A stretch of 64,000 nucleotides of DNA, from positions 27,424-91,423 of the forward strand of contig NZ_VSEY01000049.1 in assembly GCF_008086045.1 (NCBI RefSeq), given 5' to 3'. Each line of letters opens with the position of its first letter. The stretch's first letter is position 1. A program made the position numbers and the translations under genes. Positions 35,791 to 44,054 of this stretch are shown piece after piece. This stretch comes from Nonomuraea sp. PA05 (GTDB lineage: Bacteria; Actinomycetota; Actinomycetes; Streptosporangiales; Streptosporangiaceae). The notes below the pieces were generated by a model. That model was not told the DNA's origin. It did not search any database and saw only the letters and a list, made by a program, of their open reading frames with translations.

Positions 35791-35824
35791 GGTCATGTAT
35801 CGCTGGTCATATCAAGACATGACC
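35791..35824. promoter_or_regulatory. Candidate NarL-type operator between kinase and membrane protein genes
   Basis: GGTCATAT (35805-35812) and ACATGACC (35817-35824) form an 8-4-8 inverted repeat with one mismatch. An extra half-site, GGTCATGT, lies at 35791-35798, 14 bp upstream of the first in direct orientation. This layout suits a dimeric LuxR-type response regulator such as the one encoded next door. Confidence 0.45.
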
Positions 35825-35906
35825 GGCAAGTGCCGCACGCTGGATGTCCGCGCCGATCGCCCGAACCTACGATCGCAGCACATCACATCGAGGAAGAGGG
35901 GCCGGC

Positions 35907-36554
35907 ATGCAGGCGGTGGAGCGGCGTACGAGCGGGGTGCCGTGGGTCGGCGTCCTGGTGACCGTGCTCAGCGTGCTCGCCATGGCCGCGATCTCCCGGG
36001 CCGTGTACGGCTCCCTCCCGGAGCTGGTCACGACCCGGCAGCCGCGGCCGGGGCAGGCGGGCGTCCAGGTGCCGAGGATCGTCCTGGCGACGGCGATCCC
36101 GGTGACCGTGGTCCTGCTCGGCACGCTCATGGCCGGTCTGACCGTGGCCGCCCACCGCCTGCGCCGTCTGGTGCCGCCGGCGCTCCTGTCCCCGTCCCGA
36201 TCGACGAGCCTGATCCTGGTGGTGCTGCCGCCGTTCTTCGTCGTCGTCCACGGCGGGCTGTTGCTGCGGACCGCCGGGCACGACTTCCCGCTGGAGGTGA
36301 GCGTCACCGTGGCGCTCGGGCTGCTGATCGCGGGTCTCGGCAAGGCGCGGCCGCTGATCGATCCGCTGCGGTTCGTGCCGGGCGTGGAGCGGGCCAGGCA
36401 TCTCGGCGGGCACGGCCTGGTCGCGGTGGGCGGGTGCTGCGTCGTCGGAGCGTTCTTCCTGCCGCCCATGCTCGTGTCGGTGGCGGCCGCCTTCGCCGCC
36501 GGGGCCGTCTCCATGCTGACGGTACTGGTGCCGCTGGCCAGGCTGCGCCACTGA
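35907..36554 (+). CDS. Integral membrane protein, likely target of the two-component system
   Basis: 215 residues, no family recognised. Five or so hydrophobic segments: VGVLVTVLSVLAMAAISRAV, LATAIPVTVVLLGTLMAGLT, SLILVVLPPFFVVVHGGLLL, VSVTVALGLLIAGLG and a final pair. ATG 35907 has GAAGAGGGG upstream. It is divergent from the histidine kinase, with a candidate operator between, an arrangement typical of a regulator and its target. Confidence 0.65.
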   Translation: MQAVERRTSGVPWVGVLVTVLSVLAMAAISRAVYGSLPELVTTRQPRPGQAGVQVPRIVLATAIPVTVVLLGTLMAGLTVAAHRLRRLVPPALLSPSRSTSLILVVLPPFFVVVHGGLLLRTAGHDFPLEVSVTVALGLLIAGLGKARPLIDPLRFVPGVERARHLGGHGLVAVGGCCVVGAFFLPPMLVSVAAAFAAGAVSMLTVLVPLARLRH

Positions 36555-36635
36555 ACGCCAGGGCGGGCTCAGGGGCGGCGGCGGCCCGTTCCCGGACGAA
36601 CGGCATAAATGGGCCCTCTCTGCACGCAAGCCTCC

Positions 36636-36675
36636 GTTTACTCTGGCGACAGCACTCGTTCATCGAACGCTTACA
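36636..36675 (+). promoter_or_regulatory. PHO-box-like direct repeats upstream of the PhoX-like gene
   Basis: Seven-base elements GTTTACT (36636), GTTCATC (36658) and GCTTACA (36669) fall on an 11-bp period, with a weak unit at 36647. The actinobacterial PhoP box is made of 11-nt direct repeats of GTTCACC type. The match is imperfect, but the downstream gene is a phosphatase. Confidence 0.45.
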
Positions 36676-36697
36676 CCCTTGTCCCGAGGGGAGCACC

Positions 36698-38194
36698 ATG
36701 ACCGAGCTCGACCGCCGTTCCTTCATCGGCCGCGGCCTGGCCACCACCGGCGGGGTGCTGGCCAGCGGCATCGCCATCGAGACCCTCACCGCCCACGCCG
36801 CGTGGGCGGACGCGGGCCGCCCCGCCACCGACCCCGGCGAGACGGGATACGGCCCCCTGCGCCGCGTGCCCGCCACGAACACCGGCGAGGAGTTCCTCGC
36901 GCTCCCCGCGGGCTTCTCCTACGCCGTGCTGAGCAAGAGTGGCGACCCCATGACCGACGGCGTCGCCACCCCCATCGCCTACGACGGCATGGCCGCCTTC
37001 CCCGGGACCCGCCGCCACACCGTCCGCCTGATCCGCAACCACGAGGTGCGCACCACCCCCGGCTCCCCGGTCGGCCGCGTGCACGTCGAGGGCTCGCAGC
37101 GCTACGACGAGCTGGGCGTGGGCGGCACCACCACGCTGGAGGTGGACCTGCGCAGCGGCGAGGTGCTGCGCCACTTCGTCAGCCTCAACGGCACGATCGT
37201 CAACTGCGCGGGCGGCCGCATGCTGCACGACCGCGGCTGGCTGACCTGCGAGGAGACCACCGCGGGCACGGTGCAGGGCTGGCAGCGCAAGCACGGCTAC
37301 ATCTTCGAGGTGCCGCTCGACGGCCCCCGCCCCGGCACGCCCGCCCCCTCCCAGCCGCTCACGGCGATGGGCCGCTTCTCGCACGAGGCGGTCGCGGTGG
37401 ACCCGCGCACCGGGTACGTCTACGAGACCGAGGACGAGTCGGGCAGAGCCGACGGCTTCTACCGCTTCCGCCCCAGGAACCCGCGCGACCTGGCCGCCGG
37501 CGGCGTGCTGGAGATGCTCAAGATCAGGGGTGTGGACGGCTACGACTGCCGCGAGGGCCAGACCATGGGCGCCCGCCTGCCCGTGGAGTGGGTCCGCATC
37601 GACGACCCCGACCCCGACCTGGAGAACGGCGCCACCCCCTGCACCCTCCAGGGCCTGGCCAAGGGCGGCGCCAAGTTCAACCGCCTGGAAGGCTGCTGGT
37701 ACGGCGACGGCAGCGTCTTCTTCAACTCCACCAGCGGCGGCGACGCCAAGAACGGCGACCCGCCCAACGCGGACGGCTACCTGGAGGGCTACGGCCAGGT
37801 CTGGCAGTACGTCCCCGGCCGCCGCGACGGCGGCACCCTGGTGCTGGTCTACGAGTCGCCGGGCCGCAGGGAGCTCGACTCGCCCGACAACCTCCTGTTC
37901 ACCCCCAGGGGCGGCATCGTGCTGTGCGAGGACGACGCGGGCTCGGCCGACGCCGACCCGCACCCGCTGGCCCTCGGCTTGGTGAACGTGAACCGGCTGA
38001 TCGGGCTGGACCCGCGCAAGGGGCAGCCGTTCGAGTTCGCGGTCAACGTCGCCGACGACTGCGAGTTCGCGGGGGCGTGCTTCAGCCCGGACGGCTCGGT
38101 GCTGTTCGTCAACAACTTCGGCGACTCGGTCTCGCTGGACCCGCCGGGCCGCACGTACGCGATCCGCGGCCCCTGGCGCCGCGGCCCTCTCTGA
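36698..38194 (+). CDS. PhoX-family (DUF839) secreted phosphatase
   Basis: 498 residues. The N-terminus DRRSFIGRGLATT is a twin-arginine signal followed by an AHA-type site, so the enzyme is exported folded. PF05787 hallmarks are VNCAGGRML (Cys170), WLTCEET (Cys184, Glu185-186), FSHEAVAVDP and FSPDGSVLFVN. PhoX enzymes are calcium-iron alkaline phosphatases that release phosphate from organic esters. ATG 36698 follows GAGGGGAG. PHO-box-like repeats lie upstream and the pst transporter operon is nearby, consistent with phosphate-starvation control. Confidence 0.88.
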   Translation: MTELDRRSFIGRGLATTGGVLASGIAIETLTAHAAWADAGRPATDPGETGYGPLRRVPATNTGEEFLALPAGFSYAVLSKSGDPMTDGVATPIAYDGMAAFPGTRRHTVRLIRNHEVRTTPGSPVGRVHVEGSQRYDELGVGGTTTLEVDLRSGEVLRHFVSLNGTIVNCAGGRMLHDRGWLTCEETTAGTVQGWQRKHGYIFEVPLDGPRPGTPAPSQPLTAMGRFSHEAVAVDPRTGYVYETEDESGRADGFYRFRPRNPRDLAAGGVLEMLKIRGVDGYDCREGQTMGARLPVEWVRIDDPDPDLENGATPCTLQGLAKGGAKFNRLEGCWYGDGSVFFNSTSGGDAKNGDPPNADGYLEGYGQVWQYVPGRRDGGTLVLVYESPGRRELDSPDNLLFTPRGGIVLCEDDAGSADADPHPLALGLVNVNRLIGLDPRKGQPFEFAVNVADDCEFAGACFSPDGSVLFVNNFGDSVSLDPPGRTYAIRGPWRRGPL

Positions 38195-38244
38195 CGCACC
38201 CCCCACGGGTGGACAACCCCTTCCGGCCCGTCGAGGATGGACGC

Positions 38245-38778
38245 ATGCCGATGGGCGGAAGGCCGCCGCCTCTCCCCCGGGCCGCCGCCGTGCGGCGCGC
38301 CCGGCGGCTGCGGGCCGTGGCGGACCCGGTACGACTGCGCCTGCTCAGCGTCCTGCTCTGCGACGAGGAAGGCCGCGCGTTCGGCCGCTCCCTGGGCCGC
38401 CACCTCGCCATCCTGCGCGAGGAGAACCTGATCGAGCCGTACGGCGCCGGCTACCGCGCCACGCGAGGGGCCAGGGAGCTGTTCCCCCTGCTGATGCGCC
38501 TGCGCGAGACGTCAGGCGATCAGCCCGCGCAGGCCGTCGAGCCGCTCGGGGACGACCGCGTACCACGCCCACTTGCCGCGCTTCTGCCTGGTCAGCAGCC
38601 CAGCATCGACGAGGATCTTCAGGTGGTGGCTGACGGTGGGCTGGGTCAGCCCGAGCGGCACGATGAGGTCGTTGACGCAGGCCTCCCCCGCCGGGCTGCC
38701 GATGATCAGGCTGAGCAGTTGCAGCCGGGTCGGGTCGGCGACGGCCTTGAGCGCGCCCGCCAACTGCTCGGCCGCTGA
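38245..38778 (+). CDS. ArsR-like regulator reading into the convergent gene
   Basis: The first ~90 residues (RLRAVADPVRLRLLSVLLCD, then RSLGRHLAILREENLIEPYG) match an ArsR winged helix. The normal domain end falls near 38515, exactly where the convergent ArsR gene ends, but no stop is found until 38778, so ~87 extra Pro/Gln-rich residues are antisense to that gene. The stop may have been lost, or the gene may be decaying. The helix-turn-helix itself looks shortened between LLCDEEG and RSLGRHL compared with its neighbour. Confidence 0.5.
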   Translation: MPMGGRPPPLPRAAAVRRARRLRAVADPVRLRLLSVLLCDEEGRAFGRSLGRHLAILREENLIEPYGAGYRATRGARELFPLLMRLRETSGDQPAQAVEPLGDDRVPRPLAALLPGQQPSIDEDLQVVADGGLGQPERHDEVVDAGLPRRAADDQAEQLQPGRVGDGLERARQLLGR

Positions 38779-38850
38779 TCGCGTCAGCGGCTCGGGGATC
38801 ACGTCGCTCGGCTGGTGCTGGTCGGTCGGCGGGATCTCATCGGGCTGCAC
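38512..38850 (-). CDS. ArsR/SmtB-family regulator at the end of the pst operon
   Basis: 112 residues. The winged helix is VADPTRLQLLSLIIGSPAGE, NDLIVPLGLTQPTVSHHLKI and LVDAGLLTRQKRGKWAWYAV, a typical ArsR pattern; the CVND motif places a Cys at the start of helix alpha-3, where metal-sensing ArsR proteins carry theirs. GTG 38850 begins 9 bp after the stop of the OmpR-like regulator, so it is probably the last gene of the pstSCAB transcript. The ligand is unknown. Confidence 0.85.
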   Translation of the reverse strand: MQPDEIPPTDQHQPSDVIPEPLTRSAAEQLAGALKAVADPTRLQLLSLIIGSPAGEACVNDLIVPLGLTQPTVSHHLKILVDAGLLTRQKRGKWAWYAVVPERLDGLRGLIA

Positions 38851-38859
38851 CGGCCCAGT

Positions 38860-39603
38860 TTAGTGAGCGATCGGCGGCGGCGAGTGAGGTCCGCGCTCGC
38901 CCGCCGTGATGCGGTAGCCGATGCCGCGCACCGTGAGCAGGATCGCCGGGTGCTTCTCGTCGTCGCCCAGGCGCCGCCGCAGCCGCTTGACGTGCACGAC
39001 GATGGTGTTGTTCGGCGGCCTGCCGTCGCTGCGCCACACCTGCCGGGTGATCTCGTGCTTGGTCACCGCGCGGTCGGCGTTCTGCATGAGGAAGCGCAGC
39101 AGCTCGAACTCGCGCAGCGGCACGTGCACGGGCTCGCCGCCGACGCGTACGACGTGCGCGACCTGGTCGAGCTCGATGTCGCCGACCCGCAGCAGCGGCA
39201 CGGCGGCGCCGCCGTGCGCGACCTGGATCAGGGTGAGCAGCGCCCGCACCCGGTAGGGCCTGGCCACGCAGGCGGTGGCGCCGGCGGCCAGGGCCCGCAT
39301 GGCGATGTCCGCGTCCTCCGTCCCGATGCCGAGGATGATCGGCAGGACGGGCAGCGTGCGCCGCACGCTGTTGATGAGCGTCACCGGGTCGACGCCCGGC
39401 AGCCGCGCGCTGACCACGAGCACGTCGGGCGGTCCCGCTCCGACGCTGATGAGCGCGCTCGGGCCGTCCGCGGCGCGGACGACGGTGATGCCGTGGGCGG
39501 CCAGCTCGCGCAGGTCCTCATCGGGGTCGGCGACGAGGAGCACCGGCGCGTCGCAGGACGCGCCGGGCCGGTCCGGTCGTGGTGCCGCCGAGGCATGGGT
39601 CAA
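38860..39603 (-). CDS. OmpR-family regulator with degenerate receiver domain
   Basis: 247 residues. The receiver (~20-125) keeps the fold but the phospho-acceptor position is Ser65 (VLVVSARLPGVD), the conserved Lys is replaced by Arg (VARPYRVRAL), and the Thr/Ser switch region reads LGIGTED. The C-terminal winged helix is intact: LREFELLRFLMQNADRAVTK, NNTIVVHVKRLRRRLGDD, LLTVRGIGYRI. It therefore probably binds DNA without Asp phosphorylation. TTG start at 39603, 22 bp after the pstB stop. Position in the pst operon suggests a phosphate-related role. Confidence 0.85.
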   Translation of the reverse strand: MTHASAAPRPDRPGASCDAPVLLVADPDEDLRELAAHGITVVRAADGPSALISVGAGPPDVLVVSARLPGVDPVTLINSVRRTLPVLPIILGIGTEDADIAMRALAAGATACVARPYRVRALLTLIQVAHGGAAVPLLRVGDIELDQVAHVVRVGGEPVHVPLREFELLRFLMQNADRAVTKHEITRQVWRSDGRPPNNTIVVHVKRLRRRLGDDEKHPAILLTVRGIGYRITAGERGPHSPPPIAH

Positions 39604-39625
39604 GGCTGGTCGCTCCCTTCCCCGG

Positions 39626-40465
39626 TCAGCCGAACCGCCCGGTGATGTAGCCCTCGGTACGCTTGTCCGCCGGGTTGCTGAAGATCCGCGCGGTGGCGTC
39701 GAACTCGACGAGGCGCCCGTGCCGCACCCCGTGCTCGTCCACCTCCGCGGTGAAGAAGGCGGTGCGCTCGGAGACGCGGGCCGCCTGTTGCATGTTGTGG
39801 GTGACGATGACGATCGTGTAGTCCCTGGACAGGACCTGCATGAGGTCTTCGATCTTGGTGGTGGCGATCGGGTCGAGCGCGGAGCACGGCTCGTCCATGA
39901 GGATCACGTCCGGCTTGACCGCGATGGCGCGGGCGATGCACAGGCGCTGCTGCTGGCCGCCGGACAGGGCCAGGGCGTTCTGCTTGAGCTTGTCCTTGAC
40001 CTCGTCCCACAGGGCCGCGCGTTGCAGTGCCTCCTCGACCACGTCGTCGAGCCCCTTGCGGCGGCCGTTGACGCGCGGCCCGTAGGCGATGTTGTCGTAG
40101 ATGGACTTGGGGAACGGGTTCGGCTTCTGGAAGACCATCCCGATCCTGCGGCGCACCTCGATCGGGTCCACCTCGTCGCCGTAGAGGTCCTCCGTGTAGT
40201 AGAGGATCTTGCCGGCGATGCGGGCGTCCAGGATGAGGTCGTTCATCCGGTTGAGGCAGCGCAGCACCGTGCTCTTGCCGCAGCCGGACGGGCCGATCAG
40301 CGCGGTGATCTCGCGCGGCGCGATGCGCATGTCGACGCCGCGCACGGCCTCGTAGCCGCCGTAGAAGACCGACAGGTCCTCCAGCGTGAAGACGGGGTCG
40401 AACAGGTCGGGGAGCTGCGACGGGGCCATGTGCTTCTCGGATCCTGTGGTCAGGTGCGCGGACAC
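39626..40465 (-). CDS. pstB: Phosphate ABC transporter ATP-binding protein
   Basis: 279 residues. Walker A GPSGCGKST, the PstB-specific FQKPNPFPKSIYDNIAYGPR, signature LSGGQQQR, Walker B VILMDEPCSALDP and switch His in VTHNMQQAARVS. Energises PstCA. GTG 40465 lies 7 bp after the pstA stop; ATG 40429 is a possible alternative that would give the more usual PstB N-terminus. Confidence 0.97.
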   Translation of the reverse strand: MSAHLTTGSEKHMAPSQLPDLFDPVFTLEDLSVFYGGYEAVRGVDMRIAPREITALIGPSGCGKSTVLRCLNRMNDLILDARIAGKILYYTEDLYGDEVDPIEVRRRIGMVFQKPNPFPKSIYDNIAYGPRVNGRRKGLDDVVEEALQRAALWDEVKDKLKQNALALSGGQQQRLCIARAIAVKPDVILMDEPCSALDPIATTKIEDLMQVLSRDYTIVIVTHNMQQAARVSERTAFFTAEVDEHGVRHGRLVEFDATARIFSNPADKRTEGYITGRFG

Positions 40466-40472
40466 GGCAGGT

Positions 40473-41351
40473 TCACCACCGCTTCTGTGAGCGATTGCGG
40501 ACGTAGATGGCGATCGAGTTCATCACGATGATCACGAGGAGCAGCAGCACGATCGCCGCCGAGGCCAGGTCGTGGAACGCCTCGCGGGACTGGCTGATCC
40601 AGCCGTAGATCTGGATCGGCAGCACGGTGTAGCCGCTGAGCAGGCCGTCCGGCACGTACGCCACGTAGGTCAGGCCGCCGAGCAGCAGCAGCGGCGCCGC
40701 CTCACCCGCCGCCCTGGACAGGGCCAGGATCGAGCCGGTCGCCATGCCGGGGACGGCCGAGGGCAGCACCTGCCGCCAGATGGTCTGCCACTTGGTGGCG
40801 CCCAGCCCGTACGAGGCGTTCCTGATCTCGCCCGGCACGGCCCTGATCGCCTCCCGCGAGGCGATGATCACGATCGGCAGGACGAGCAGCGACAGCGTGA
40901 TCGACGCGGTCAGCACCGTGGTGCCGAGGCCGAACCCCCTGGCGATGACGCCCAGGCCGAGGATGCCGTAGACGATGGACGGGATGGCGGCCAGGTTGGC
41001 GATGTTCAGCTCGATCAGGCGGTTGTACCAGCGGCGGTGGTCGGCGTACTCCTCCAGGTAGATCGCGCCGAGGATGCCCACCGGCAGGCAGATCACGGCC
41101 GTCAGCCCGATCACCCAGAGGCTGCCGTACAGCGCCGATCTCGCGCCCGCCCGCTCAGGCCGCCTGATGGACGGGAAGTTCTCCCACAGCCGGGGGTCGA
41201 GGCGGGACCAGCCCTTGTAGACGACGTAGCCGAGCAGCGTCACCAGGAACGCCACCGCGACGGCCAGGCACAGCCGCAGCAGCAGCTTGAAGGCCAGGTC
41301 GCCCCAGTTCACCCCGCGCCGGGCGAGCAGGCGCTGCTGGGTGGCGGTCAT
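40473..41351 (-). CDS. pstA: Phosphate ABC transporter permease
   Basis: 292 residues, six transmembrane helices. The permease EAA-like loop is SYGLGATKWQTIWRQVLPSA; LEEYADHRRWYNRLIELNIA and LAAIPSIVYGILGL are typical of PstA. Overlaps pstC by ATGA and is followed by pstB at 7 bp. Confidence 0.95.
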   Translation of the reverse strand: MTATQQRLLARRGVNWGDLAFKLLLRLCLAVAVAFLVTLLGYVVYKGWSRLDPRLWENFPSIRRPERAGARSALYGSLWVIGLTAVICLPVGILGAIYLEEYADHRRWYNRLIELNIANLAAIPSIVYGILGLGVIARGFGLGTTVLTASITLSLLVLPIVIIASREAIRAVPGEIRNASYGLGATKWQTIWRQVLPSAVPGMATGSILALSRAAGEAAPLLLLGGLTYVAYVPDGLLSGYTVLPIQIYGWISQSREAFHDLASAAIVLLLLVIIVMNSIAIYVRNRSQKRW

Positions 41352-42298
41352 TCGTACACCTCCCGGTACCGGCGGACCAGGCGGGCGCTGATGACGTTCA
41401 TGACGAGCGTGATGAGGAACAGCAGGGCGCCGACCGCGAAGATGGTCTTGTAGTCCAGCGAGCCGGTCGGCAGGTCACCAGAGCCGGCCTGGGCGATGAA
41501 GCCGGTCATCGTCTGCATGGCGTCCAGCGGGTTGAGCGACAGCGCGGGCTTGTTGCCCGACGCGATCGCCACGATCATCGTCTCGCCGATCGCACGGGAG
41601 ATGGCCAGCACGAACGAGGCCACGATGCCCGACAGCGCGGCCGGCACCACCACGCGGACGGCGACCAGGCGGGTGGAGGAGCCCAGCGCGTACGCGCCGT
41701 CGCGCAGGCCGCTCGGCACCGCCGCCATGGCGTCCTCCGACAGCGACGCCACCGTGGGGACGATCATGACGCCCATGACCAGGCCCGCCGCCAGGGCGTT
41801 GAAGATGTCCGGTTGCAGGCCCGGAGGAAGGTAAGCCTGGAGTGCCGGGGTGACGAAGCGGAGCGCGAAGAAGCCGTACACGACGGTCGGCACGCCCGCC
41901 AGCACCTCCAGGACCGGCTTGAAGATGCCGCGGGTGCGGGCGTGGGCGTACTCGCTGAGGTAGAGCGCCGCGCCCAGCCCCAGCGGGATCGCCACCACGA
42001 CGGCGATCAGCGTGATCAGCAACGTCGCGCCGACCAGTGGGAGCACGCCGTAGGCGGCCGGCTCGAAGAGCGGCGCCCACTCGGTGCCGGTGAAGAACTC
42101 CACCGGGCTCACGGCCTCGAAGAACTCCACCGTGGGCGGCACCAGCGAGATCACGATGCCGATGGTGGTGGCCACCGAGACCAGCGCGGCGGCCACCAGC
42201 ACGACCCGCACCGCGTTCTCGCCGTAGCGCGTGCGCGCCCTCCCCAGCGGCCCTGGCGAGCCGGGCGGGGAGGGCGTCGTGCCGCCGGTCGCGCTCAT
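41348..42298 (-). CDS. pstC: Phosphate ABC transporter permease
   Basis: 316 residues, six transmembrane helices after a cytoplasmic N-terminus. LYLSEYAHARTRGIFKPVLE and LAGVPTVVYGFFALRFVTP are PstC signatures; the EAA-like loop is AYALGSSTRLVAVRVVVPAA. Four-base ATGA overlaps at both ends couple it to pstS and pstA. Confidence 0.95.
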   Translation of the reverse strand: MSATGGTTPSPPGSPGPLGRARTRYGENAVRVVLVAAALVSVATTIGIVISLVPPTVEFFEAVSPVEFFTGTEWAPLFEPAAYGVLPLVGATLLITLIAVVVAIPLGLGAALYLSEYAHARTRGIFKPVLEVLAGVPTVVYGFFALRFVTPALQAYLPPGLQPDIFNALAAGLVMGVMIVPTVASLSEDAMAAVPSGLRDGAYALGSSTRLVAVRVVVPAALSGIVASFVLAISRAIGETMIVAIASGNKPALSLNPLDAMQTMTGFIAQAGSGDLPTGSLDYKTIFAVGALLFLITLVMNVISARLVRRYREVYE

Positions 42299-43272
42299 CC
42301 GCCGGCCGCGGCCTTCAGCTTGGTCAGGGCGCCCTGGAGCAGGCCCTCCTGCTCGGGGTTGAGCGGGATGAACTTGGCGTCCTCGGCGATCTGCTTGTGG
42401 TTGGCCACGAAGTACTCGACGAAGGCCAGCACCTCGGGCCGCTTGAGCGAGGCGGCCTTCGGATAGATGAACAGCGGCCGGGACAGCGGCTGGTACGTCC
42501 CGTCCTGCGCCGTCTGCGCGCTCGGGCCCACGCAGCCGCCGCCGCTGTCGATCTGCACGGCCTTGAGCTGGTCGGCGTTCTCCTCGAAGTAGGTGTAGCC
42601 GAAGTAGCCCAGCCCGCCCTTGGTGCCGGCCACGCCCTGCACGACGACGTTGTCGTCCTCGCTCGGGCTGTAGTCGGTACGGCTCTTGCCCTCCTCACCG
42701 ACGATCACATCGGTGAAGTAGTCGAACGTGCCCGAGTCCGTGCCGGGGCCGAACAGCTTCAGCGGTTCCTTCGGGAACTTGGCGTCGATCTGGTCCCAGG
42801 TGGTCACCTTCGAGCCGGGCGACCACATCTTCTTGAGCTGGTCCACGGTGAGGCAGGTCGCCCAGGTGTTGTCCTTGTGCACGACCACGGTCAGCGCGTC
42901 GTTGGCGACCGTGAACTCCGCGTAGTTGACGCCCTTGGCCTTGCACGCCGCCACCTCCTCGGCCTCGATCTGCCGCGAGGCGTTGGAGATGTCGGTCTCG
43001 CCGTTGCAGAACTTCTCGAAGCCGCCGCCGGTGCCGGACGTGCCGACCGTGACCCGTACCTTGGCCTGCTGCTCGGCGAACAACTCGGCCGCGGCGGTGG
43101 CCAGCGGCGCCACCGTGCTGGAGCCGTCCACCTTCACGTCGCCCGCCAGCTCCCTGGCCGGCTGACCCGTGCCCTCCCCTTGCCGGGCGGCCGTCTGGTT
43201 CCCGCCGCCGCAGGCGGCGAGCACGAAGACGCAGGCCGCTGCGGTCAGCGTCGTCCGCATTCGATTGCTCAC
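42295..43272 (-). CDS. pstS: Phosphate-binding lipoprotein
   Basis: 325 residues. Lipobox VLAAC (Cys21) anchors it to the membrane. Phosphate-binding motifs are VDGSSTVAPL, TVGTSGTGGGFEKFCNGETD, ISNASR and FGPGTDSGTFDYF. The GTG start at 43272 is preceded by AAGGA. First gene of pstSCAB plus two regulators, with PHO-box-like repeats 70-100 bp upstream, so induction at low phosphate is expected. Confidence 0.96.
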   Translation of the reverse strand: MSNRMRTTLTAAACVFVLAACGGGNQTAARQGEGTGQPARELAGDVKVDGSSTVAPLATAAAELFAEQQAKVRVTVGTSGTGGGFEKFCNGETDISNASRQIEAEEVAACKAKGVNYAEFTVANDALTVVVHKDNTWATCLTVDQLKKMWSPGSKVTTWDQIDAKFPKEPLKLFGPGTDSGTFDYFTDVIVGEEGKSRTDYSPSEDDNVVVQGVAGTKGGLGYFGYTYFEENADQLKAVQIDSGGGCVGPSAQTAQDGTYQPLSRPLFIYPKAASLKRPEVLAFVEYFVANHKQIAEDAKFIPLNPEQEGLLQGALTKLKAAAGG

Positions 43273-43621
43273 GATGCATCCTTCGGCTCGTCACGAGCCC
43301 GGCCTGGGACCAGGCTTCCGTATCCCCCGCATTCGCATCGAAGAACGTCAATGTGAACGTCCGGGAAACGGCGCTTGAGCGCGCGCTGAATTCATCGATG
43401 ACCGTCTATTTGATTGCGGTTCAGCCCACCCGCCGCAACGCCTTCTCCTCTCCGCGGTGCGCACGGAAGCTCACGTCGACCGTGGATCTGGCGCGCCTAA
43501 CATCACAGCCGGCAAGCCTTTTGTGGCGGCGAGTGTCACAACTGCCGTCTTGCGTGGGGGTACGGGCGGAGGCGGACACTCGGAGGGAACAACCACATAC
43601 CCGGCCAGGGGGTGATTCCCT
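43273..43621. other. 349-bp divergent control region of pstS and the zinc-ribbon gene
   Basis: No gene seen. The left part holds PHO-box-like repeats for pstS; the right part has TAACAT (43499-43504) as a possible -10 for the rightward gene and an AGGGGGTGA ribosome site before GTG 43622. It is slightly AT-richer than coding DNA. No tRNA or riboswitch could be supported. Confidence 0.5.
43340..43369 (-). promoter_or_regulatory. PHO-box-like repeats upstream of pstS
   Basis: Read on the minus strand: GTTTCCC, then GTTCACA 11 bp on, then GTTCTTC 12 bp on. This resembles the 11-nt GTTCACC direct repeats bound by actinobacterial PhoP. Confidence 0.5.
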
Positions 43622-44050
43622 GTGCACGACGGGTTCGAATCCCGTGAATCATGGCCTTTCGAGTGCCTGCGGTGTCTGTACGTATGGGAGGAGGACTACG
43701 TCGTCCGCCATCTGACCGACGGCCACGGCAACGAGGTGGACATCTGGCTCACCTCCGGCGTGCCCGTGCAGCCTCCCTGGTCAGGGGCGAGCTGCCCGGC
43801 ATGCGGCGCCTACCACCTCACGTCGTTCCCCACCGGCTACCTGGCCCGGCACCCCGAGCTGACGGCGGCGCCCGACCCGGTGCCGCTGGCGAAGGTGCCG
43901 GTGGTGCCCGTCAACGAGATCGACCTGCCGACCGCCATCCGCACGCCGCTGCCGCGCCGCCTGCTCATCGCGGTCGGCCTGCCGGTGGTCGCGTTCGTGG
44001 GGTACGAGCTCTACCAGTACGTGCTGGGGCCCGCCGTACCGCACCACTGA
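43622..44050 (+). CDS. Small membrane protein with a zinc-ribbon-like domain
   Basis: 142 residues. The N-terminal ~70 residues carry two Cys pairs (FECLRCLYVW and ASCPACGAYH) that could form a zinc ribbon. A Pro/Val-rich linker leads to one transmembrane helix near the C-terminus (RLLIAVGLPVVAFVGYELYQ). Likely tail-anchored with the zinc site in the cytosol. GTG 43622 has AGGGGGTGA upstream. Divergent from pstS and convergent with the kinase gene. No named family; function unknown. Confidence 0.75.
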   Translation: MHDGFESRESWPFECLRCLYVWEEDYVVRHLTDGHGNEVDIWLTSGVPVQPPWSGASCPACGAYHLTSFPTGYLARHPELTAAPDPVPLAKVPVVPVNEIDLPTAIRTPLPRRLLIAVGLPVVAFVGYELYQYVLGPAVPHH

Positions 44051-44054
44051 GGGC

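Noticed and set aside
38195..38244. Terminator after the PhoX-like gene
   Set aside because: No stable hairpin found; the ArsR-like gene follows after 50 bases and may be read through.
43630..43644. tRNA-like T arm CGGGTTCGAATCCCG
   Set aside because: No anticodon or D arm and no full acceptor stem fit upstream; the bases encode DGFESR at the start of the zinc-ribbon protein, so the match is coincidental.
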